Position numbers and translations under genes: made by a program. DNA of 64,000 nt from Alteromonas sp. BL110. GTDB lineage: Bacteria > Pseudomonadota > Gammaproteobacteria > Enterobacterales > Alteromonadaceae. Shown here in pieces: positions 9,951-18,784 of this stretch (position 1 is its first letter; the number at the start of each line of letters is the position of its first letter). The notes below the pieces were generated by a model that worked only from the letters and a program-made list of their open reading frames with translations, searched no databases and was not told where the DNA came from. The stretch covers positions 2,852,001 to 2,916,000 of the forward strand of contig NZ_CP031967.1 in assembly GCF_003443615.1 (NCBI RefSeq). Reading direction: 5' to 3'.

Positions 9951-12476
9951 GTGCACAATGATGAGGGAAAAATTCACATACGCGGTGCCCGTGTACACAA
10001 CTTAAAAAATATCAGTATCGATATACCGCGAAATGAAGTGGTAGTGTTTACCGGTGTATCTGGCTCAGGAAAATCTTCTTTGGCTTTCGGTACGCTTTAC
10101 GCAGAAGCTCAGCACCGCTATTTAGATTCAATATCACCTTATGCCAGACGGTTAATTGAGCAGGTGGAGAAGCCTGACGTAGACGCAATTGAAGGTTTAC
10201 CGCCCGCTGTGGGGCTACACCAGCGCCGAGGCGCACCTTCAGTTCGTTCTTCTGTCGGCAGTATCACCACGCTATCTAATAGTCTGCGAATGCTGTATTC
10301 CCGGGCAGGCGACTATCCCGAAGGACAAAACATTGTTTACGCTGACGGTTTCTCTCCTAATACGCCTGAAGGTGCATGTGAACGCTGTGACGGTATTGGA
10401 AAAGTTTTTGACACACTAGCTCATCGCCTTGTACCCGACGACAGCCTCACTATACGTGAGGGCGCTGTGGCAGCTTGGCCTGGCGCGTGGCAGGGTAAAA
10501 ACCTTGTTAGGGTGCTATTATCCCTTGATATTGATGTTGATATTCCATGGCGTGAGTTGTCTGAAAAAACGCGCGACTGGATCCTATATACCGACGAAAT
10601 GCCACAGGTACCCGTATATCGAAATTATAACCTAGCGCAAACCCGTAAAGCACAGAAAGAGGGTGAACCTGCCAGCTACAATGGTAAGTTTATCAGTGCG
10701 CGGCGTCATGTGCTCGATACCTTCAAAACGTCTCAAAAAGAGAAAATGAAGCAGCGAATAGCTCCCTTCATATCTGTTGAAGCATGTCCGGTTTGTCGTG
10801 GAAAAAAGCTTAAGCAAAAAGCGCTGGCAGTGAAAGTTGATGGATTAGATATTATTGATTTTTCAAGGCTGCCACTACAGCAAGTTCACGAAAAGCTTCA
10901 GGCGTTAAGAAATTCAGTCGACGGCGATACTTCAGAGCGTGGTCAGGTAATACGCAATATTGCGGGCGACGTTATTGAAAGAGTGAAGCCGATAATAGCG
11001 CTAGGGCTTCATTACCTTTCGTTAGATAGAAGTACAACAAGTATCTCAGTAGGCGAACTACAGCGGTTGCGTTTGGCGACTCAGCTTAAATCAAACTTAT
11101 TTGGCGTTGTCTTTGTAATGGATGAACCTTCATCAGGTCTTCACCCTCGCGATGTCGAAGGGCTTATTCGCGCGCTTCACAATATTACCGAAACGGGAAA
11201 TTCACTGCTTGTTGTCGAGCACAATCCTTACGTTATTAAAGGCGCTAACTGGGTTGTAGACGTGGGGCCGCGAGCGGGGGTAAACGGAGGTGAGCTTGTT
11301 TATAGTGGGCCGGTTAAGGAACTGGCAAGCATAAAAAACTCCCCAACGGCAGACTATGTTTTTAACAATAAAGCCCTAAGCCAGCGTATCAAGCGTAAAT
11401 CATCTGGGATATTGCGTTTAAAAGACGTGTCCAGAAATAATGTCAGACATGTTGATATTGATATTCCACTTGGTGTGATGACCTGTGTCACTGGCGTTTC
11501 CGGCTCTGGAAAGTCGAGCTTAATTAGCCAGGCATTGGTTGAGTTGGTCAAAGATGGTTTAAGGTCAGCTGGTAAGGAAGGGAAACAAACGAAAGAACTG
11601 CTTACTGACGCCAATTCGCTTCTTGCTCAAGACGCTTTTTCGCATGAAAGTGAGCCGCAGCAAGGCTGCATTGAAAGCGGGCTTGAAGAGTTAAGTCGTA
11701 TAGTTGTGGTAGATCAGTCTCCCATCGGCAGGACACCCCGTTCAACTTTGGCAACCTATACCGGCATATTTGACCAAATCAGAAGTTTATTTGCTTCAAC
11801 CGAAGAAGCAAAATCACGTGGCTACGATGCGGGCCATTTCTCGTTTAACGTTGCAAAAGGACGGTGCCCACATTGTGAAGGCTTGGGAGTGGTATCGGTA
11901 GAACTATTGTTTATGCCGAGTGTTTATTCCCCCTGTACAGTTTGTAACGGTCAGCGTTTTAACGACAACGTACTGGAAGTTAATTACAACGAACATTCTA
12001 TTGCTGATGTATTATCGCTAACGGTTGAAGAAGCATTATCTGTATTTGATAGTAATCAAGTTATTTCGCGGGGCCTTCAAACGCTAATAAACGTAGGGCT
12101 TGGTTACCTTACCCTGGGGCAAAGTGCTACCGAATTATCAGGCGGCGAGGCGCAGCGCATTAAATTAGCGTCAGAACTGAAACGCGCTCAAAATGCTAAT
12201 ACCGTTTACGTGCTCGATGAACCTACAACAGGTTTACACCTTTCAGACACTTCGCTACTAATGCAGCATTTAACCACGTTAGTTGAAACGGGGAATACGG
12301 TGGTGATGGTTGAACACAATATGCAGGTGGCTGGGGCTTGCGATCACATTATAGATATGGGGCCTGGCGCTGGTGATGAGGGAGGAGAAATAGTTGCTGA
12401 AGGCAGCCCAGAGGAGGTTGCTAAGGTCGAGCAAAGTGCAACAGCCTCATTCTTGAAGGCGATTTTAGCCACCTGA
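9951..12476 (+). CDS. UvrA-like ABC ATPase lacking the UvrB-binding domain (UvrA2 type)
   Basis: An 841-residue UvrA paralogue, about 100 shorter than canonical UvrA (about 940). It has two ABC modules: Walker A GVSGSGKSS at residues 35-43 and again near residue 517, ABC signatures SVGELQRLRLATQL and LSGGEAQRIKLASEL, and Walker B VMDEPSSGLHP and VLDEPTTGLHL. Zinc-type cysteines remain (CERCDG, CPVCRG, CPHCEG, CTVCNG). The sequence passes from the first ATP-binding lobe (ARRLIEQVEKPDVDAIEGLP) to the later lobe without room for the UvrB-interaction domain. Such proteins are linked to resistance to DNA-binding drugs, not to standard excision repair. Start GTG with AGGTGAT upstream. Confidence 0.88.
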   Translation: MHNDEGKIHIRGARVHNLKNISIDIPRNEVVVFTGVSGSGKSSLAFGTLYAEAQHRYLDSISPYARRLIEQVEKPDVDAIEGLPPAVGLHQRRGAPSVRSSVGSITTLSNSLRMLYSRAGDYPEGQNIVYADGFSPNTPEGACERCDGIGKVFDTLAHRLVPDDSLTIREGAVAAWPGAWQGKNLVRVLLSLDIDVDIPWRELSEKTRDWILYTDEMPQVPVYRNYNLAQTRKAQKEGEPASYNGKFISARRHVLDTFKTSQKEKMKQRIAPFISVEACPVCRGKKLKQKALAVKVDGLDIIDFSRLPLQQVHEKLQALRNSVDGDTSERGQVIRNIAGDVIERVKPIIALGLHYLSLDRSTTSISVGELQRLRLATQLKSNLFGVVFVMDEPSSGLHPRDVEGLIRALHNITETGNSLLVVEHNPYVIKGANWVVDVGPRAGVNGGELVYSGPVKELASIKNSPTADYVFNNKALSQRIKRKSSGILRLKDVSRNNVRHVDIDIPLGVMTCVTGVSGSGKSSLISQALVELVKDGLRSAGKEGKQTKELLTDANSLLAQDAFSHESEPQQGCIESGLEELSRIVVVDQSPIGRTPRSTLATYTGIFDQIRSLFASTEEAKSRGYDAGHFSFNVAKGRCPHCEGLGVVSVELLFMPSVYSPCTVCNGQRFNDNVLEVNYNEHSIADVLSLTVEEALSVFDSNQVISRGLQTLINVGLGYLTLGQSATELSGGEAQRIKLASELKRAQNANTVYVLDEPTTGLHLSDTSLLMQHLTTLVETGNTVVMVEHNMQVAGACDHIIDMGPGAGDEGGEIVAEGSPEEVAKVEQSATASFLKAILAT

Positions 12477-12686
12477 ATCGCTTTCTGTTGGTGAATTCTA
12501 TTTGATTAAGCGTAGAAATAAGTACCCTTTAAGGGGGACTAAAGTAGTAGTTAACCAAATAGAAACTGCTTAAACTGTATTTGTACCTTAAATAGAAATA
12601 TTAATTAAAGAGTGTTTCATTTTTTGCAATACAGTGTGGTGAAAACTGCGGTTGACTTATAGACGTCTATACGGCAAATTGCTTGT

Positions 12687-12758
12687 ATGAAAAAGATTCT
12701 ACTTACTCGCACCACCATTATGTTAATTACCACCTTAAAAAGGGCGGTCGCTGACTAG
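12687..12758 (+). CDS. thrL: thr operon leader peptide
   Basis: A 23-codon ORF, MKKILLTRTTIMLITTLKRA then VAD. It holds five threonine codons and three isoleucine codons, clustered at codons 4-16, the composition expected of a threonine/isoleucine-sensing leader. It ends 22 bases before a GC-rich terminator and lies upstream of thrA. Ribosome stalling at these codons when charged tRNA is scarce would favour an alternative fold (GGCGG at 12743-12747 can pair with CCGCC in the terminator's left arm) and let transcription enter thrA. This mechanism is inferred from the E. coli thr operon. The ribosome-binding site is weak to the eye. Confidence 0.85.
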   Translation: MKKILLTRTTIMLITTLKRAVAD

Positions 12759-12780
12759 TGCAAGTAAGCAAAAGACAACG

Positions 12781-12813
12781 AAAGCCCGCCTAACACAGAG
12801 CGGGCTTTTTTTT
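12781..12813 (+). terminator. thrL: Attenuator terminator of the thr operon
   Basis: Stem AAAGCCCGC (12781-12789) with GCGGGCTTT (12800-12808), a 10-base loop and a run of eight T (12806-12813). It lies between the thrL stop and the thrA ribosome-binding site. Confidence 0.9.
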
Positions 12814-12851
12814 ACACACGTTTTAGCATGCGTAACCTTAAGGAGCAGCAT

Positions 12852-15317
12852 ATGAAAGTCTTAAAGTTTGGGGGTTCTTCTCTAGCCGATGCACCGCGAT
12901 ACATGCGCGTTATGGAAATTAGCACGGCAACCCACCAAACCGACGGTGCTGCGGTTGTACTTTCTGCCCCAAAGGGGGTAACGAACGCGCTTTCACTACT
13001 TTGTGAACAAGCAGCCGCGGGTGAAGATTTCCAGCCATTATTCGATAAGTTGAACGACACGGTTACCGGCATTGCCAACGACCTGAATGATGAGTTCGAC
13101 GGGTTTGAGCACACAAGTGTGGTGGAATTTATCAATAGTCAGTTGTCAGTATTGAAGCAGCACCTTGAAGGCATTAAATTGCTAGGCGTTGCGCCAGATA
13201 ATGTTGCTGCTGGTATTCTTAGCATTGGCGAATACATCTCAGTGACGCTTTTTAGCGCTATGCTATCGGCTAAAGGGATCGCAAATCGCGTTATCGACCC
13301 GGTTAAATATGTACTTGCCGAGGGTGATTACCTAGACAGTATTGCCGACGTTTCACTAAGTAAAGCGCGTTTTTCAGATGTGCCTACCGATGGCAGTGAG
13401 TTTTTGGTTATGCCTGGGTTTGTTGCCGTTAACGAAGCAGGCGAAAAAGTAACCCTAGGACGCAATGGCTCTGACTATTCAGCGGCTATTTTGGCGGCCT
13501 GCATTGACGCAAGCTGTTGTGAAATATGGACAGACGTAGACGGTGTTTACAACGCTGACCCGAACCAAGTAGAAGGTGCGGTACTGCTAGATAAACTTAC
13601 TTATCAAGAAGCGATGGAGTTGTCTTATTTCGGCGCAAAAGTGCTTCACCCCAAAACTATCGGTCCTATCGCCCAGCACCACATTCCTTGCTTAATTAGA
13701 AATACGTTAAACCCGGCAGCGCCTGGTACGCTAATCAGTAATGAAAAAAGCGAAGTGTGGACGTCGGTTAAAGGTATTTCACAGCTTGATAATGTCACTA
13801 TGTTCAACGTGGCAGGCCCAGGTCTTAAAGGCATGGTGGGCATGGCGAGTCGTGTGTTTGAGGTGATGTCTAACGCCAATATTTCAATTAGCCTTATTAC
13901 TCAATCATCTTCGGAATACTCAATTAGTTTCTGTATTCAAAGCAAAGACGCCAGCCGCGCATTAACGCTACTTGAAGATGCCTTCGCACTAGAGCTTCAA
14001 AACCAATTGTTAGACCCTATCGAAGTGCGTCATGACCTAGCCATTGTTACCTTAGTGGGCGATGGCATGCGTCAGACTAAAGGGTTGGCAGCGCGTTTCT
14101 TTAACTCGCTTGCCCAAGCACGAGTAAACAATGTTGCTATTGCTCAGGGCTCTTCAGAGCGTTCTATTTCAACAGTAATCGAAAGTAAGCGTGCCAAGAA
14201 AGCGGTTAAGGTTATTCACCAGAATTTTTTCTCTGATCGCCATACCATAGACGTATTCCTAGTAGGGTGTGGCAATGTAGGAACCGAACTGCTTGGCCAA
14301 ATTCAAAAGCAGCAGCCGGCACTTTTAAAACGCAATATTCAGCTGCGCGTTTATGGTATTGCTAATAGCCGTAAATTGCTGTTGAACAGCCAAGGTATTG
14401 ATTTAAGCAGCGATTGGAATGCGGCACTTGATTCTGCAAGTGAAGGCTTGAGTGTAGAGCGTCTGCATCAGTTTGCGAACGATAACAGTTTGGTCAACCC
14501 AGTCATTGTTGATTGTACTAGCCATGAAGCCATCGCTAATCAGTACGTTGATATGATGGAAAGCGGCTTCCATGTAGTAACGCCTAACAAAAAGGCGAAT
14601 ACTTCCGCTATGGCTTATTACCGTAAGCTGCGTAAAACGGCACTTACTACAAACCGTCAATACCTTTATGAGACGACAGTGGGCGCGGGTCTTCCTGTTA
14701 TCGACAATCTACAAAAACTATTCAGCGCAGGTGATGTGCTGCATCGTTTTGAAGGTATACTTTCAGGTAGCCTATCTTATGTATTCGGTAAACTTGAAGA
14801 AGGCATGAGTTTGTCTCAAGCTACACAAACCGCCAAAGACAACGGTTTTACAGAGCCAGATCCTCGGGACGACTTAAGCGGTATGGATGTAGCGCGTAAG
14901 CTACTTATTATGGCCCGTGAAGCCGATTTAGAGCTTGAGCTTTCTGATATAGGGATTGAGTCGGTACTGCCTGCGGGATTTGCAGAAGACTGTTCTATCG
15001 ACGAATTTATGCAGCAGCTACCTAAGTTAGATGCTGCGATGAATGAAAAAGTTGAGACGGCTAAGGCCGAAGGTAAAGTGCTTCGTTATATTGGCAGCAT
15101 TGAAGATGGAAAGTGCAAAGTTAGTGTACAGGCCGTACCTGCTAGTAATCCGCTTTCTCAGGTGAAAGACGGTGAGAATGCGCTGGCGATTAATAGTGAC
15201 TACTATAGCCCAATTCCTTACGTAATCAGAGGGTATGGTGCAGGTGGTACAGTTACCGCTGCAGGGGTATTTGCCGACATTTTACGTACTATGCCGTGGA
15301 AACAGATGGCTCATTAA
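12852..15317 (+). CDS. thrA: Bifunctional aspartokinase I / homoserine dehydrogenase I
   Basis: Catalyses the first and third steps of threonine synthesis: aspartate to aspartyl phosphate, and aspartate semialdehyde to homoserine. It has 821 residues, like E. coli ThrA (820). The N-terminal kinase begins MKVLKFGGSSLADAPRY; ACT regulatory domains occupy about 310-460 (GMVGMASRVFEVMSNANISI is the first); the NAD(P)-binding HSD motif VGCGNVGTELLG lies near 468. Threonine feedback inhibition is expected from the family. The ATG at 12852 is chosen because TAAGGAG precedes it; an in-frame ATG at 12828 would overlap that site. First structural gene after the attenuator. Confidence 0.96.
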   Translation: MKVLKFGGSSLADAPRYMRVMEISTATHQTDGAAVVLSAPKGVTNALSLLCEQAAAGEDFQPLFDKLNDTVTGIANDLNDEFDGFEHTSVVEFINSQLSVLKQHLEGIKLLGVAPDNVAAGILSIGEYISVTLFSAMLSAKGIANRVIDPVKYVLAEGDYLDSIADVSLSKARFSDVPTDGSEFLVMPGFVAVNEAGEKVTLGRNGSDYSAAILAACIDASCCEIWTDVDGVYNADPNQVEGAVLLDKLTYQEAMELSYFGAKVLHPKTIGPIAQHHIPCLIRNTLNPAAPGTLISNEKSEVWTSVKGISQLDNVTMFNVAGPGLKGMVGMASRVFEVMSNANISISLITQSSSEYSISFCIQSKDASRALTLLEDAFALELQNQLLDPIEVRHDLAIVTLVGDGMRQTKGLAARFFNSLAQARVNNVAIAQGSSERSISTVIESKRAKKAVKVIHQNFFSDRHTIDVFLVGCGNVGTELLGQIQKQQPALLKRNIQLRVYGIANSRKLLLNSQGIDLSSDWNAALDSASEGLSVERLHQFANDNSLVNPVIVDCTSHEAIANQYVDMMESGFHVVTPNKKANTSAMAYYRKLRKTALTTNRQYLYETTVGAGLPVIDNLQKLFSAGDVLHRFEGILSGSLSYVFGKLEEGMSLSQATQTAKDNGFTEPDPRDDLSGMDVARKLLIMAREADLELELSDIGIESVLPAGFAEDCSIDEFMQQLPKLDAAMNEKVETAKAEGKVLRYIGSIEDGKCKVSVQAVPASNPLSQVKDGENALAINSDYYSPIPYVIRGYGAGGTVTAAGVFADILRTMPWKQMAH

Positions 15318-15464
15318 CATCTAGTGAACGTTTATCGTGCTTAGCTCTATCAATAAGTAGTTGAAGTAAAAACGCAAACGTGCGACCAAGGTCAGTGAGT
15401 TTATTGCGCCCATTTATGGGACTAAAGTATTGAGCTATGTTGCAAGCGAAGTAAGAGAAATTAT
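15318..15464 (+). other. Unusually long thrA-thrB spacer
   Basis: 147 bases separate thrA from thrB, genes that nearly touch in E. coli. No terminator or plus-strand gene is visible. The minus strand is open across the whole spacer and reads a protein-like stretch (GRNKLTDLGRTFAFLLQLLI), but I do not recognise it and see no start context. It may be an inserted small repeat. Confidence 0.5.
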
Positions 15465-16409
15465 ATGAAAGCATTCAAGGCCTTTGCGCCGGCATCAATT
15501 GGGAATGTAAGCTTAGGCTTCGACGTACTTGGCGCGGCCCTTGCGCCGATTGACGGCACCAAGCTAGGTGACGAAGTAGAAATTAAAGCGGCTGAATCAT
15601 TTTCATTGGAAACGGTGGGGCGCTTTGCCCACAAACTTCCAGGTGATGCAGATAGCAATATTGTCACCAAGTGCTACCACTATTTTTGTGAGCAGATGGA
15701 AAAAGCGGGAAAGCCAACGTCTCCAGTTGCACTAACGCTACATAAAAACCTACCTATTGGTAGTGGTTTAGGTTCAAGCGCAAGTTCTATTGTGGCAGCG
15801 TTTGCGGCACTCAATGCTTACTTCGATACGCCATTTGATGAAGATACGCTACTTATTATGATGGGTGAGCTAGAAGGACAAATAAGCGGTAGTATTCACT
15901 ACGATAACGTAGCGCCTTGTTACTTAGGTGGCATGACTTTGATGACAGGTAGCGACGCGCCGGTCACACTGTCTTTACCTCTTAACGATGATTGGTACTA
16001 TGCAGTGTGCTATTCGGGCATTAGCGTATCAACAGCGGCTGCTCGCGATATCCTACCTAAGCAAGTGGATATGGCGACAGCACTAACATTCGGACGTCAG
16101 TTAGGAGTGTTTGTTCATGCCTTGCATGCGGGTAACTTTGATTTGGCGGCGTCGGTAATGAAAGATGTTATAGCCGAGCCTTACAGAAAATCGTTACTGC
16201 CAGGTTTTGATGAAGCACGTGCGTTTAGCGAGCAAGCCGGAGCACTAGCTTTTGGTATTTCGGGCTCAGGACCAACGGTATTTGCTGTATGTCCAAGCAA
16301 GGCGCAAGCGGAAGAAGTCGCAGCATATTTAACTGAAAAATACATTCAAAACGAAGATGGCTTTAGCCATGTGTGCCAAATACCAAGCCAAGGTACTATT
16401 ATTTCTTAA
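15465..16409 (+). CDS. thrB: Homoserine kinase
   Basis: GHMP-family kinase phosphorylating homoserine with ATP, the step between ThrA and ThrC. The 314-residue protein starts MKAFKAFAPASIGNVSLGFD and carries the GHMP ATP loop PIGSGLGSSASSIVAAF near residue 97 and the third GHMP motif GISGSGPTVFAV near residue 263. The ribosome-binding region GTAAGAGAAATT is modest. Its last codons (ATT-TCT-TAA) form the first copy of the tandem repeat that fills the gap to thrC. Confidence 0.96.
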   Translation: MKAFKAFAPASIGNVSLGFDVLGAALAPIDGTKLGDEVEIKAAESFSLETVGRFAHKLPGDADSNIVTKCYHYFCEQMEKAGKPTSPVALTLHKNLPIGSGLGSSASSIVAAFAALNAYFDTPFDEDTLLIMMGELEGQISGSIHYDNVAPCYLGGMTLMTGSDAPVTLSLPLNDDWYYAVCYSGISVSTAAARDILPKQVDMATALTFGRQLGVFVHALHAGNFDLAASVMKDVIAEPYRKSLLPGFDEARAFSEQAGALAFGISGSGPTVFAVCPSKAQAEEVAAYLTEKYIQNEDGFSHVCQIPSQGTIIS

Positions 16410-16489
16410 AGGACATGATTTCTTAAAGGCATATGGTTTCTTAAAGGTACATGACTTCTTAAAAGCACATGATTTCTCAAAGTCATAGT
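16402..16489 (+). repeat. 18-bp tandem repeat forming a stop/start ladder between thrB and thrC
   Basis: About five copies of a TTTCTTAAAGGNACATGA-like unit, the first overlapping the thrB stop. ATGs occur at 16415, 16433, 16451 and 16469, exactly 18 bases apart. The first three read ATG-NNT-TCT-TAA (M-x-S-stop) and the fourth runs nine codons to a TAA at 16496. Each unit also has TAAAGG or TAAAAG just before the next ATG. The arrangement looks like the thrB terminus duplicated in tandem. Function, if any, is unknown. Confidence 0.85.
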
Positions 16490-16527
16490 AACCTATAAAA
16501 GCGCAGTGGTTTTTTAAAAGATTAAAA

Positions 16528-16544
16528 GGGCAGCATATCTGCCC
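16528..16544 (+). other. Short hairpin before the thrC ribosome-binding site
   Basis: GGGCAG (16528-16533) can pair with CTGCCC (16539-16544) across a CATAT loop. No T-run follows, so it is not a terminator; it lies just upstream of AAAGGTAA and the GTG of thrC. Confidence 0.4.
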
Positions 16545-16564
16545 AACTATAAAGGTAACAGCAA

Positions 16565-17848
16565 GTGGAATTGGTAAATTTAAAAGATTCATCGGACACA
16601 GCAAATTTTGCCGAAGCCGTTAAGCGTGGCTTAGGTAAAAACCAAGGGCTTTATTTTCCAGAGCATATTCCTACTCTAGATAATATTGACGAATTGTTGG
16701 AAAAACCGTTTGTCGAGCGCAGTATTGACGTGCTGCGCGCACTTATTGGCGATGAGCTGAACAATGGTGAATTAGAAGAGATTGTTCAAACCGCGTTTGC
16801 ATTTGGTGCGCCGGTTGAGCAGGTTAATGACAATGTCTATAGCCTAGAGCTGTTCCACGGTCCAACGCTGGCGTTTAAAGATTTCGGCGGCCGCTTCATG
16901 GCGCAAACTCTCTCACGTATCAGCGAAGGCAAGCCAGTAACTATTTTAACCGCAACATCAGGTGATACAGGTGCCGCGGTTGCTCACGCGTTCCATGGTA
17001 TCGATAACATCAACGTGGTTATCTTGTTCCCTAAAGGCAAGATCAGCGCGTTGCAAGAAAAACTATTCACCACGCTAGGCGGCAATATTCATACTGTTGC
17101 AGTAGAGTCTGACTTTGATGCATGCCAATCGTTGGTTAAAACTGCATTTGACGATCCTGATGTACGCGAGGGTCTTCACTTAAACTCAGCAAATTCAATT
17201 AATATCAGCCGTTTGTTGGCGCAAGTGTGTTACTACTTTGAAGCGGTAAGTCAGCTGCCTAAAGAGAAGCGTGATCAGCTTGTTATTTCAGTACCTAGCG
17301 GTAACTTTGGTAACCTGACTGCTGGCATGATTGCTAAATCCTTAGGTCTACCTATTAAGCGTTTTATCGCGGCAACTAACCTAAACGACACTGTGCCTCG
17401 CTACCTTAAAACAGGTGAGTGGGACCCTAAAACGACCGTTGCAACTATGTCTAACGCGATGGATGTTAGTCAGCCAAATAACTGGCCTCGTATTGAGGCG
17501 CTTATAGAGCGTGGTTACATCGACAAATCGTGTCTTAAAGGTGAGATGGTAGACGAAGAGTATACTCAGCTTGCTATGCGTCAATTAGCTCAACAAGGCT
17601 ATACCAGCGAGCCTCATGCCGCTATTGCCTATCGCGCGGTAAGCCATGACTTAGAAGACGGTGAAATAGGTTTGTTCTTAGGAACGGCACACCCAGCTAA
17701 GTTCAGAGAGACAGTAGAAAACGTGTTAGGTAATCCTATCAGCCTACCTAAAGCGTTGGCCGACGTAGCGGGAGAAGACAGCTTAGCGGTGGACTTACCC
17801 GCGTCTTACGATGCTCTTAAACAACATATGATGGACTTGCTTAAGTAA
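16565..17848 (+). CDS. thrC: Threonine synthase
   Basis: PLP enzyme converting O-phosphohomoserine to threonine and phosphate, last step of the pathway. It has 427 residues, matching E. coli ThrC. The PLP lysine is Lys105 in [15 protein letters not shown]; the phosphate-binding loop is [14 protein letters not shown]. The start is GTG ([10 protein letters not shown]) with AAAGGTAA eight bases upstream. The stop codon shares one base with the ATG of ung, so the two genes are translationally coupled. Confidence 0.96.
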   Translation: MELVNLKDSSDTANFAEAVKRGLGKNQGLYFPEHIPTLDNIDELLEKPFVERSIDVLRALIGDELNNGELEEIVQTAFAFGAPVEQVNDNVYSLELFHGPTLAFKDFGGRFMAQTLSRISEGKPVTILTATSGDTGAAVAHAFHGIDNINVVILFPKGKISALQEKLFTTLGGNIHTVAVESDFDACQSLVKTAFDDPDVREGLHLNSANSINISRLLAQVCYYFEAVSQLPKEKRDQLVISVPSGNFGNLTAGMIAKSLGLPIKRFIAATNLNDTVPRYLKTGEWDPKTTVATMSNAMDVSQPNNWPRIEALIERGYIDKSCLKGEMVDEEYTQLAMRQLAQQGYTSEPHAAIAYRAVSHDLEDGEIGLFLGTAHPAKFRETVENVLGNPISLPKALADVAGEDSLAVDLPASYDALKQHMMDLLK

Positions 17849-18519
17849 TGACATCATCGGCTTTAACATGGCAAAGCACGCTAGGTGATGAAAAGCAAAA
17901 AGACTATTTTGTTGGATTGCTTGAGCGGGTGAAAAACGCTCGTGTAGCGGGTAGTGTTATTTACCCGCCTCAGTCTGACGTATTTAACGCACTTAAATAC
18001 ACACCGCTTGATAAGGTTAAAGTCGTGATATTGGGGCAAGACCCCTATCACGGACCTAATCAAGCACACGGGCTATGTTTTTCAGTAAAAGCGGGCGTTA
18101 AGACCCCTCCATCTCTGAAGAACATGTACAAAGAATTGTCAGCCGATATAGACGGTTTTAGCGAGCCTAATCACGGCACGCTTACGTCCTGGACAGAACA
18201 AGGCGTACTTTTACTCAATACCGTGCTAACGGTAGAACAGGGGAAGGCGCATAGCCATGCTAAATGGGGATGGGAAACCTTCACCGATAAGGTTATCGAT
18301 GTCGTCAATACGCACTGCCACAACGTTGTATTTCTTTTGTGGGGGAGTCACGCGCAAAAGAAAGGTAAGCACATAGACCGTGAAAAACACCACGTCTTAC
18401 ATGCACCTCATCCATCTCCGCTTTCAGCGCACAGAGGCTTTTTAGGTTGTAAACACTTCAGCCAAACCAATCAATACCTGATTGAAAAGGGCAAAGCACC
18501 TATCAATTGGCAGGTATAG
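17848..18519 (+). CDS. ung: Uracil-DNA glycosylase, family 1
   Basis: Removes uracil from DNA in base-excision repair. The 223-residue protein has the catalytic motif [13 protein letters not shown] (Asp65, His68) and the C-terminal [11 protein letters not shown] loop with the second catalytic histidine. Its ATG overlaps the thrC stop by one base (TAATG), so this repair gene rides on the thr operon. A bidirectional terminator lies 55 bases beyond the stop. Confidence 0.96.
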   Translation: MTSSALTWQSTLGDEKQKDYFVGLLERVKNARVAGSVIYPPQSDVFNALKYTPLDKVKVVILGQDPYHGPNQAHGLCFSVKAGVKTPPSLKNMYKELSADIDGFSEPNHGTLTSWTEQGVLLLNTVLTVEQGKAHSHAKWGWETFTDKVIDVVNTHCHNVVFLLWGSHAQKKGKHIDREKHHVLHAPHPSPLSAHRGFLGCKHFSQTNQYLIEKGKAPINWQV

Positions 18520-18574
18520 TATTTGTTCACACGCTAAGCTTACGTATGAAGCATTTACAGCACGCTAGAAAGTA

Positions 18575-18607
18575 AAAAGGCCGCCTGTGTAACAGGCGGC
18601 CTTCGTT
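18575..18607. terminator. Bidirectional terminator after ung
   Basis: Perfect 10-bp stem GGCCGCCTGT (18579-18588) / ACAGGCGGCC (18592-18601) with loop GTA, flanked by A-run and T-rich sequence. It separates ung from the convergent DUF3545 gene. Confidence 0.85.
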
Positions 18608-18784
18608 TTATCTTTCCAGTGTTTCTAGCTCGTACTCGAAACCACAGTCGAGTTCGGCAAGTTCTTTTTCTAAAGCGTACCTATCGCGTAGCGCTTCGAT
18701 TTCTCTCCACTTACGTTTTTTACTTTTGGTTTTTGCTGGGCTTGCTTCGATGTCTAACATGGCAAATAGATCTGATTTATCCAC
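18608..18784 (-). CDS. DUF3545-family short protein
   Basis: A 58-residue gene starting with GTG: MDKSDLFAMLDIEASPAKTK, then a basic patch SKKRKWREIEALRDR and an acidic end ELAELDCGFEYELETLER. This matches the gammaproteobacterial DUF3545 family, whose function is unknown. A strong AAGGAG lies six bases before the GTG (CTCCTT at 18791-18796 on the plus strand), which supports the start. The central region is probably one charged helix. Confidence 0.85.
   Translation of the reverse strand: MDKSDLFAMLDIEASPAKTKSKKRKWREIEALRDRYALEKELAELDCGFEYELETLER

Noticed and set aside
15289..15474. Minus-strand 61-codon ORF across the thrA-thrB spacer
   Set aside because: Overlaps the end of thrA, lacks a ribosome-binding site and matches nothing I know; kept only as a note on the odd spacer.
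16329..16604. Minus-strand 91-codon ORF with repeated KKSCAF-like hexapeptides
   Set aside because: The repeated peptide is only the minus-strand reading of the 18-bp tandem repeat between thrB and thrC; no ribosome-binding site and it overlaps both genes.
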